A DNA stretch of 10,743 nt from an uncultured Phascolarctobacterium sp. (GTDB lineage Bacteria > Bacillota > Negativicutes > Acidaminococcales > Acidaminococcaceae): NCBI GenBank assembly GCA_900554395.1, contig USHB01000035.1, positions 1 through 10,743 on the forward strand. The letters run 5' to 3'. Made by a program: the position numbers and the translations under genes. Below the pieces are notes generated by a model. It was not told the DNA's origin. It worked only from the letters and a program-made list of their open reading frames with translations, and made no database searches. Numbering within the stretch: the first letter of the stretch is position 1; each line of letters starts with the position of its first letter. This document shows positions 5,447 to 10,743 of the stretch, piece by piece.

Positions 5447-6244
5447 ATGGCTGACAAAATTTTAAACACTGTTAAATTAAGCGCAGGTACCGTTACCGTT
5501 TATGAAAACCAAGGGTTAAAACTGCACTGTTTTGCAACCGGCGATGCACTGGCTGACGTTGCTTACATTATTGAAAGCAGCAACGCACTTGTAGGCATCG
5601 AACTGCCTGCTTTTAAAGCAAATTTGGAATGCTGGCAAAACTATGTAACAAATCTTGGCAAACCGATGCAGGATATTTTCATCTGCTGCCATCCCGCCGG
5701 TGCGGATTATATTAAAGGCTTAAATGTTTACGGCACACAGGGAGCAAAAACTTCTATTGAAAAAGGCACTGCCCGCAGCATTACAGATAGTTTGCAGCAG
5801 CTTTTTGGCAGCGATTTCTGCGGCAGCAGCCCGGCTGTAATTAACAATGTTGTGGAAGGCAAAATACAAATTGCCGGCATTGATTTTGAACTTATTGACC
5901 TCGGCGAAAGCTATGACCTTGTAATACCTGCCTTTAACGCTGTATATACGCATATGCTTGGCAAAACAACACATTCCATACTTGCAGGCCTTGAACATAT
6001 TGATGCCTTTACTGCCGAAGTACAGAGTTTTAAGGATGCCGGTTACGAACTTATCCTTACCTCTCATGGCGGTGTGGAAGGACAAGATGCAGTTGCAGAA
6101 AAACTGCGCTATTTAGCCGAAACCAAAACCATTGCCCAAAGCTGCACAACCGCCGCTGAGTTTAAAACCGCCATGCAAAAAGCCTTCCACGGCTATGATG
6201 GTGAAAACTATCTTGATATGACCGCAGCGGCTTTGTATAAATAA
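5447..6244 (+). CDS. Metallo-beta-lactamase-fold-like protein lacking most metal ligands
   Basis: The 265-residue soluble protein has no signal peptide. The spacing of its strands and motifs recalls the metallo-beta-lactamase superfamily: an early strand VGIELPAFKANLE, then CHPAGAD (81-87) where the HxHxDH signature would be, YTHMLGKTTHS (167-177) where an acidic ligand follows the third histidine, and LTSHGG (204-209) matching the final histidine. Only scattered histidines remain, so ordinary two-metal hydrolase chemistry is unlikely. It may bind a ligand, use one metal or have a non-catalytic role. GGAGG (5433-5437) supports the ATG. It is divergent to an HxlR-family regulator and likely its target, induced by whatever that regulator senses. 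The family assignment is moderate and the function unknown. Confidence 0.7.
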   Translation: MADKILNTVKLSAGTVTVYENQGLKLHCFATGDALADVAYIIESSNALVGIELPAFKANLECWQNYVTNLGKPMQDIFICCHPAGADYIKGLNVYGTQGAKTSIEKGTARSITDSLQQLFGSDFCGSSPAVINNVVEGKIQIAGIDFELIDLGESYDLVIPAFNAVYTHMLGKTTHSILAGLEHIDAFTAEVQSFKDAGYELILTSHGGVEGQDAVAEKLRYLAETKTIAQSCTTAAEFKTAMQKAFHGYDGENYLDMTAAALYK

Positions 6245-6267
6245 TTTTATTGATATTAGCTACACAT

Positions 6268-6306
6268 CTAAAAAGAAGTATGGCAGCCTGCCATACTTCT
6301 TTTTAG
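6268..6306 (+). terminator. Terminator of the MBL-fold-like gene
   Basis: A perfect 18-pair inverted repeat (6268-6285 with 6289-6306) with a three-base loop ends in TTTTT before AG. It lies 24 bases after the stop codon and ends the single-gene transcript. Confidence 0.92.
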
Positions 6307-6393
6307 TTTGTGTTTAAACTGATAGTAAATTACCTGTAACAGTGCTAAAATAAACTTAAGAAGGCTAAATAGAAATTGTAAGGGAGCGTATGT

Positions 6394-6828
6394 ATGATAA
6401 AAAAGGCAGGGAGCAACGATTTAAAAATACTGGCAAAATTAGCTGTGATAATGTGGTCAAATCATTCTATCACTGAACTAATCAATGAATTTTCAGAAAT
6501 TATGACGAATGGAAAATCAGTATTTTTCTTGAAATATGAAAAGGATTTGCCTGTCGGTTTTGCACAATGTCAATTAAGATATGATTATGTAGAGGGAACA
6601 AACACCTCCCCGGTTGGATATTTAGAGGGGATTTTCGTAAAGGAAGGTTATCGTAGCAAAGGATATGCCAAAGAATTATTAGCCGAGTGTGAAACCTGGG
6701 CTAAAGAAAGTGGCTGCCATGAATTTGCCAGCGATTGTGAAATAGATAATATAAACAGTTTCTATTTTCATAAAGCTATGAATTTCATTGAAGCAAATAG
6801 GATTATCTGTTTTACTAAGACATTATAA
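6394..6828 (+). CDS. GNAT acetyltransferase, aminoglycoside 6'-N-acetyltransferase-like (AAC(6') family)
   Basis: The 144-residue protein is a single GNAT domain. Strand beta4 carries VGYLEGIFV (74-82), followed by the acetyl-CoA pyrophosphate-binding loop R-S-K-G-Y-A (87-92) and helix AKELLAECETWAKESGC. The pattern of D-Y-V-E-G, SPVGYLEGIFV, GCHEFASD and a late FHKAMNFIEANR closely matches chromosomal and acquired AAC(6')-I enzymes, which acetylate the 6'-amino group of aminoglycosides with acetyl-CoA. Resistance is possible but not proven, since related GNATs act on other amines. AGGGAG (6381-6386), seven bases from the ATG, sets the start; an ATG at 6390 is out of frame. By eye the gene is clearly richer in A/T than its neighbours, with ATA and AGA codons, suggesting horizontal acquisition. 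No convincing promoter was found. Confidence 0.85.
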   Translation: MIKKAGSNDLKILAKLAVIMWSNHSITELINEFSEIMTNGKSVFFLKYEKDLPVGFAQCQLRYDYVEGTNTSPVGYLEGIFVKEGYRSKGYAKELLAECETWAKESGCHEFASDCEIDNINSFYFHKAMNFIEANRIICFTKTL

Positions 6829-6939
6829 GTAATCTTTCACTTGCCGATGCTTGTGAGATATAAATACAACTTCCAATTTATCAAACAATAAATTAATGTT
6901 TTGATAACACTTTGCCCAAAATCAAAATAAAAACAAAAC

Positions 6940-6988
6940 GCACTGCGTAAGCTAACATTTTTTGTAAGCAAAGCGCAGTGCATTTTTT
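6940..6988 (-). terminator. Terminator at the end of the TRAP operon (bidirectional)
   Basis: GCACTGCG (6940-6947) pairs with CGCAGTGC (6974-6981). Inside are two copies of GTAAGC and a T-rich loop. T runs follow on both strands (6983-6988 on the plus strand, complement of 6922-6939 on the minus), so it can end both the acetyltransferase transcript and the operon arriving from the other side. The remaining bases 6829-6939 contain an imperfect A/T hairpin (6878-6907) and no gene. Confidence 0.75.
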
Positions 6989-7026
6989 ATATCCGCATAA
7001 GCGAATTTTAAATTTTTATTTGGCTG

Positions 7027-8304
7027 TTATTTAAGCACACCTGGCAGCCATGTAGCAATTTCCGGGAAGAAGCAAAGCACTAAAATTTCCAGTGCCATGG
7101 CAATGCCGAAAGGCACAACGCCTTTGATAATATCCGTCATTTTGCTGTCCGGGCTGATGCCCTGCAATACAAACAGGTTCATGCCGACAGGCGGGGTAAT
7201 CAGCGCCAGTTCAAGGTTCAGCAGCATTACTACGTTGAACCAGATTGGGTCGAAACCTAAGCGCATAATCAGAGGGAACAAAATCGGCAGCGTAATAAAG
7301 ATAATGGAAATGGATTCCAATATGCAGCCCAAAAACAGTAGTAAAATGTTAATAGCAATAAATACTGCCCAACGCCCCATATCAAGCCCTGCTACATATT
7401 CCGTCAGTGCCTGCGGCGCGTTTAAAATTGTCAGCACAAAGCCAAACAGGCTGGCGCCTATCATAATGGCAAAAATCATGCAGCTTGTCTGAATGGTATC
7501 ACGCAAAATTTCCGGCAAATCTTTTATTGTTAATGTGCGGTACACAAAAAACGTAATGAACAGGCTGTATACCGTGCCAACACCTGCTGCTTCGGTAGGC
7601 GTAAAGTAACCTGTATAAATGCCTCCGACAACGATAACAGGCAGCATTAAGCCCCAAAACGATTTTTTCAATGCCGCTATGCGTTCACTCCAGCTTGCAG
7701 CTTCCTGCATTGGCAGATTGCGCGAACTATATACAACAATGCTGATGAACATAAGTGTCAGCACTACGCCTGGCACAACGCCGGACATAAACAGTTTGCC
7801 GATGGATTCATCGGTAATGGCACCATACAAAATCATCGGTATGGAAGGCGGTATTAAAATGCCGAGCGTACCGCCCGCCGCCACAGTGCCAAGCACCAAA
7901 TGGCGGCTGTATCCGCGCGCAAGCATCTCCGGTATCGCAATGGAACCGATAGTAACTGCACAGGCTACGGATGAACCGGTAATGGCCGCAAAAATAGCAC
8001 AGGCTATTACAGTTGCCACGCCAAGCCCGCCGGGCAGGTGGCGCAGCCATTTATTGGCAAGTTCAAACAAATCGTTGCCGACTTTACCGGTCAGCAAAAT
8101 CTGGCTCATTAAAATATACATCGGCACTGCGGTTAAAACAAAATCGTCCAGCGATTTATAGCCGATAATCGGCAGCTGAGCCAGCGCCCCTTCGCCGCCG
8201 AGGAACAATACCATGCCTACTATGCCCGATACGCCAAGCGCAAAGGCAACGGGCAAACCGGAAAACAAAAGTACCAGTAAGAGGATAGTAAACATTGCCA
8301 GCAT
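7027..8304 (-). CDS. dctM: TRAP transporter large permease subunit (DctM family)
   Basis: The 425-residue protein is the size of the usual DctM subunit and is nearly all hydrophobic, with about 12 membrane segments. Hallmarks include AAITGSSVACAVTIGSIAIPEM (about 109-130), GTLGILIPPSIPMILYGA, the second-half GYFTPTEAAGVG and ITPPVGMNLFVLQG near the C-terminus. It forms the Na+-driven transport channel in the cytoplasmic membrane, working with the small subunit and the binding protein. ATG at 8302-8304 is preceded by GAGGGGG lying inside the end of dctQ; only one base separates the dctQ stop from this ATG, so translation is probably coupled. It is the last gene before the terminator at 6940-6981. 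The substrate cannot be read from the sequence; TRAP systems carry organic acids. Confidence 0.95.
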   Translation of the reverse strand: MLAMFTILLLVLLFSGLPVAFALGVSGIVGMVLFLGGEGALAQLPIIGYKSLDDFVLTAVPMYILMSQILLTGKVGNDLFELANKWLRHLPGGLGVATVIACAIFAAITGSSVACAVTIGSIAIPEMLARGYSRHLVLGTVAAGGTLGILIPPSIPMILYGAITDESIGKLFMSGVVPGVVLTLMFISIVVYSSRNLPMQEAASWSERIAALKKSFWGLMLPVIVVGGIYTGYFTPTEAAGVGTVYSLFITFFVYRTLTIKDLPEILRDTIQTSCMIFAIMIGASLFGFVLTILNAPQALTEYVAGLDMGRWAVFIAINILLLFLGCILESISIIFITLPILFPLIMRLGFDPIWFNVVMLLNLELALITPPVGMNLFVLQGISPDSKMTDIIKGVVPFGIAMALEILVLCFFPEIATWLPGVLK

Positions 8305-8305
8305 T

Positions 8306-8830
8306 TTAATTTACCCCCTCTTGAAAATTATTGCTTTTTATTTTTTCAATATCATGCAGCAGTGTGCCGATAATCTGCAAAAGCAGTATAAACATGCCTG
8401 CCGGCAGCGCAGACTGCGGAATCCACAGCGGCGTGCTTAAAGTTGTAGGCGCGCAGTTGTTAAATTCGATAGAAAGCTGCATCATTTTCCACGCTTCTAC
8501 CGTAAAAAGATAACTGAAATAAATGCCTGCAAGTGAAGTCAAAACTTCAATATAGCAGCGCGTTTTGGCTGATAAATGCACCAGCAGAATATCTACATGG
8601 ATATGTTTTTGGCCGGCGTAAGCCACGCCCATACCCAAAAAGCCAGCAATAATTATGCAGTAGGTAGAAATTTCCATAACCCACTCGGTCGGCGAATCAA
8701 AAATATTTCTAGCTACGATTTCATACACAATCATAAAACCGACCAGTAATATCAAAAAGCCTGCCACTACACCCGCTATATTTGTCAGCAGCGCGACAAA
8801 CCTGTCATAAACTTTGAGAAACTCTTTCAC
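8306..8830 (-). CDS. dctQ: TRAP transporter small permease subunit (DctQ family)
   Basis: The 174-residue protein has four predicted membrane helices (about 14-36, 53-72, 90-112 and 140-162) and the family core W-V-M-E-I-S-T-Y with GFLGMGVAYAGQKHIHVD (63-80), whose HIHVD segment is typical. DctQ pairs with DctM in the membrane. It starts with GTG (8828-8830): an in-frame TAA lies a few codons upstream and no ATG is available near the N-terminus. The ribosome binding site is weak (GGAATGAGAG region), and the gap from the dctP stop is 31 bases. Its stop abuts the dctM start. Confidence 0.93.
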   Translation of the reverse strand: MKEFLKVYDRFVALLTNIAGVVAGFLILLVGFMIVYEIVARNIFDSPTEWVMEISTYCIIIAGFLGMGVAYAGQKHIHVDILLVHLSAKTRCYIEVLTSLAGIYFSYLFTVEAWKMMQLSIEFNNCAPTTLSTPLWIPQSALPAGMFILLLQIIGTLLHDIEKIKSNNFQEGVN

Positions 8831-8861
8831 AATACCACTCTCATTCCTGTCAGCTTAAGCC

Positions 8862-9878
8862 TTACGCTTTGGTGCAGATGTCGATAAGTTCCTGTCCAAG
8901 AGCGCCGTTTTCCTTAACAAACAAATCCCATACGCCTTTGGTAGCTTCCTGCCATGCACCGATTTCATTTTCAGGCACCACATAAACCTGCATGCCTGCT
9001 TTTTTCAAATCCTCAAGTGCCTGCAAATCCTCTGCTTTTGCGTTCTTGCGCAGGTCATCGCGTACTTCGTTTGCTGCATCGTTCAAGGCTTTTTTCTGTT
9101 CATCGCTTAATTTAGCATAAACTTTTTCGTTCATTGCCAAAATAAATTCCGGAGAAGCGTGGTTGGTAACTGTTAAATATTTGTGTACTTCGTACATTTT
9201 GCGGTCGCGCATAGCGGTAGTGCCGCTGCTCTGCCCGTCAATCGTACCGCGCTGAATGGCCATGTAAACTTCGCTTGCGCCCATGGTAGCGGAAGAAGCG
9301 CCCAAAGCTTTAATGGTTTCGGAAGAATATTTGCTGTAACCGCGGATTTTTAAACCGGCAAAATCAGCAGGTGTTTTTACTTCACGCAGATTGTTGGCAA
9401 ACTGCACAAAACCATAGTCAGCCCAAATAAGCGGGCGCACTCCTTTTTTCAAAAGTTCGCTGCTCAGCTTGTCGCCCAGTCCGCCGTCAATGGCCTTATC
9501 TACCTTTTCGTAATCGGGAAACAAAAACGGTACGTCAAATACATCCATGGCAGGTACAATGCTTGCCCAGCGTCCAACGGAATTCAAACCCAAATCAATG
9601 CCGCCGCTGATAATGGCGTCATTCATATTCTTATCGTTGTAAAGCTGCCCGGCAGGATAAATGACAACATCCACACTGCCTTTAGATTTTTCGGCAACTT
9701 TAGCCTTAAAACTTTCCATACCTTTTACAAGCGGATGGCTGGAAGGCAAAGCCGTTGCCATTTTTAAAGTAACCTTGCTGCCTTCAGCAGATTTTTCTCC
9801 GCCGCTGCCGCCGCAGCCTGCAACCAATGCCAGTGCCGCAATTAAAGCGGCTGCCGTTAATTTTTTAAACATCTTCAT
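8862..9878 (-). CDS. dctP: TRAP transporter substrate-binding lipoprotein (DctP family)
   Basis: The 338-residue protein has a lipoprotein signal with lipobox V-A-G-C (acylated C22) and a Gly/Ser linker, so it is membrane-tethered on the outside. The mature part is a typical DctP periplasmic-binding fold: MATALPSSHPLVKGMESF, YPAGQLYNDKNMNDAIISGGIDLG and FVQFANNLREVKTPADFAGLKIRG. R179 in the latter corresponds to the conserved arginine that salt-bridges a substrate carboxylate, followed by AIQRGTIDGQ (207-216). This predicts a carboxylate ligand. ATG at 9876-9878 has AAAGGA nine bases upstream; a second ATG two codons later is less well placed. The 18-base gap to the preceding lyase gene indicates co-transcription. 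Confidence 0.95.
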   Translation of the reverse strand: MKMFKKLTAAALIAALALVAGCGGSGGEKSAEGSKVTLKMATALPSSHPLVKGMESFKAKVAEKSKGSVDVVIYPAGQLYNDKNMNDAIISGGIDLGLNSVGRWASIVPAMDVFDVPFLFPDYEKVDKAIDGGLGDKLSSELLKKGVRPLIWADYGFVQFANNLREVKTPADFAGLKIRGYSKYSSETIKALGASSATMGASEVYMAIQRGTIDGQSSGTTAMRDRKMYEVHKYLTVTNHASPEFILAMNEKVYAKLSDEQKKALNDAANEVRDDLRKNAKAEDLQALEDLKKAGMQVYVVPENEIGAWQEATKGVWDLFVKENGALGQELIDICTKA

Positions 9879-9896
9879 AGTAAAACATCCTTTCCC

Positions 9897-10743
9897 TTAT
9901 TTATATTTTTTATCTAATTCATCGTATTCATCAAGCCCTATAAAGCTGTTAAACTCTGTAAAATGCAGCATTTGCTTATCACAGCTTAACGTTGTGCCTT
10001 CTTTTCGCAATGTCCGCATTACATCGCGGAACGCACGCGTAATGGTGTACAACGCAGTGCAGGGCCAGAATACAATGTCAAAACCTAAATTTTCCAAATC
10101 CTTTGCCGTCAGTTCCGGCGTTTTGCCGCCTTCAATCATGTTGGCAATCAAAATCGTATCCGGAAAACTTTTACCAATTTTTTCAAGCTCCTCCACACTT
10201 TGCGGAGCTTCAATAAACAACGCCTCCGCGCCACTATCCAGATACAACTTGCCGCGTTCAATGGCTGCATCCAGCCCAAGCACGGCTCTGGCATCTGTAC
10301 GGGCAATTAACAGCGTACTTTCTTTCAGCTTGCCATCCGCTGCCGCGCGGATTTTTTTTGCGTGTTCTGCTGCATCAACAACCTGTTTGCCTGCCATATG
10401 CCCGCAGCGTTTAGGCCATACCTGGTCTTCAAACAGCACGGCTGCCGCGCCTGCCCATTCGTATTCCTGCAAGGTGCGCCTTGCGCTGAGTGCGTTGCCG
10501 TAACCTGTGTCGCCATCTGTAACAACGGGCACATCAACTGCACGGGCAATAGTGCGTACAGCATCACGCATCTCCGTCATTGAAAGATAGCCGACATCAG
10601 GCTCGCCAAGGCGGGAAGCAGCTACTGCATAGCCACCCATTACAACGCCGTCAAAGCCTTCGCTTACGGCTATTTTGGCTGTAAGCGCATCATACACCCC
10701 GGGCAGCACCAGAATTTCTTTCTGCGCCAGTCTTTGCCTTAAT
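9897..10743 (-). CDS. Isocitrate lyase/PEP mutase superfamily lyase (methylisocitrate/dimethylmalate lyase type), 5' end outside window
   Basis: The gene is cut by the window edge; 281 complete codons are visible. The frame stays open to the edge, reading LRQRLAQKEILVLPGVYDALTAK, the usual N-terminus of the family, so the in-frame GTG at 10707-10709 is not the start. Seen in order are the GYAVAASRLG loop, metal-binding DGDTGYGN (codons at about 10500-10517), FEDQVWPKRCGHMAGK with the catalytic cysteine codon at 10404-10406, and LIARTDA. KRCGH marks the C-C lyases (2-methylisocitrate lyase, 2,3-dimethylmalate lyase, oxaloacetate hydrolase) rather than PEP mutase or phosphonopyruvate hydrolase. 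Such enzymes cleave a 2-hydroxy di- or tricarboxylate to a keto acid plus another acid, using Mg2+. Leading a TRAP operon, it probably acts on the imported acid; the exact substrate is uncertain. Confidence 0.9.
   Translation of the reverse strand, partial: LRQRLAQKEILVLPGVYDALTAKIAVSEGFDGVVMGGYAVAASRLGEPDVGYLSMTEMRDAVRTIARAVDVPVVTDGDTGYGNALSARRTLQEYEWAGAAAVLFEDQVWPKRCGHMAGKQVVDAAEHAKKIRAAADGKLKESTLLIARTDARAVLGLDAAIERGKLYLDSGAEALFIEAPQSVEELEKIGKSFPDTILIANMIEGGKTPELTAKDLENLGFDIVFWPCTALYTITRAFRDVMRTLRKEGTTLSCDKQMLHFTEFNSFIGLDEYDELDKKYK

Noticed and set aside
4870..6306. Two terminators sharing the stem core GTATGGC/GCCATAC (4870-4893 and 6268-6306), as a possible dispersed repeat
   Set aside because: The shared part is only seven bases per arm and flanks differ; coincidence or a favoured terminator sequence explains it.
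6878..6907. Imperfect inverted repeat TTATCAAACA/TGTTTTGATAA after the acetyltransferase
   Set aside because: There is no T run for termination, no promoter nearby for an operator to act on, and the A/T composition makes such repeats common.
7619..8161. Plus-strand open frame of 180 codons within dctM
   Set aside because: It is antisense to conserved DctM segments and has no recognisable domain or ribosome site; a shadow frame.
10707..10709. GTG as start of the lyase gene
   Set aside because: The frame continues upstream to the window edge with residues matching the family N-terminus (LRQRLAQKEILVLPGVYDALTA), so the gene is partial, not starting here.
1..10743. CRISPR array, insertion sequence, phage or toxin-antitoxin genes
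   Set aside because: No regularly spaced direct repeats, transposase-like or integrase-like frames, or short paired toxin-antitoxin frames were found on either strand.

Overview
The window reads as a chromosomal stretch of a low-to-medium GC bacterium of the Firmicutes. Strong AGGAGG-type ribosome binding sites, TTGACA/TATAAT-like promoters with 17-base spacers and short perfect-stem terminators all fit. Lipoprotein signals, a TRAP transporter and the general codon style make the Negativicutes (Phascolarctobacterium or Acidaminococcus-like) my best guess. That placement is inference; there is no rRNA or marker gene here.

Layout. Bases 1-290 hold a tRNA-Arg(ACG) gene with a perfect consensus promoter, an upstream A/T tract and a terminator. 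Bases 291-916 hold a small lipoprotein gene of unknown function on the minus strand. Bases 941-4899 are a manganese-homeostasis module: a GDT1/UPF0016-family Mn2+ exporter on the minus strand and a P2A-type Ca2+/Mn2+ ATPase on the plus strand. They are transcribed divergently from promoters about 60 bp apart, and each transcript begins with its own yybP-ykoY (Mn2+-sensing) riboswitch. Bases 4934-6306 hold a divergent pair: an HxlR-family regulator and a protein resembling the metallo-beta-lactamase fold but lacking most metal ligands. Repeats between their promoters look like an operator. Bases 6394-6828 encode a GNAT enzyme close to aminoglycoside 6'-N-acetyltransferases, visibly more A/T-rich than its surroundings. 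Bases 6940-10743 are a minus-strand operon: an isocitrate lyase/PEP mutase superfamily C-C lyase (5' end outside the window), then the DctP, DctQ and DctM subunits of a TRAP transporter.

How the genes work together. The manganese module is the most striking part. Two unrelated exporters are governed by two aptamers of one class with different expression platforms: a strong intrinsic terminator for the GDT1 gene, and a weak terminator-like hairpin plus a possible Shine-Dalgarno-sequestering pairing for the ATPase. High Mn2+ should switch on both. In the TRAP operon, an imported organic acid is probably the substrate of the co-transcribed lyase, which carries the KRCGH catalytic motif of methylisocitrate/dimethylmalate lyases. 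I see no phage, transposon, CRISPR array or rRNA. No wholly new system is evident; the divergent dual-riboswitch arrangement is the best candidate for closer study.
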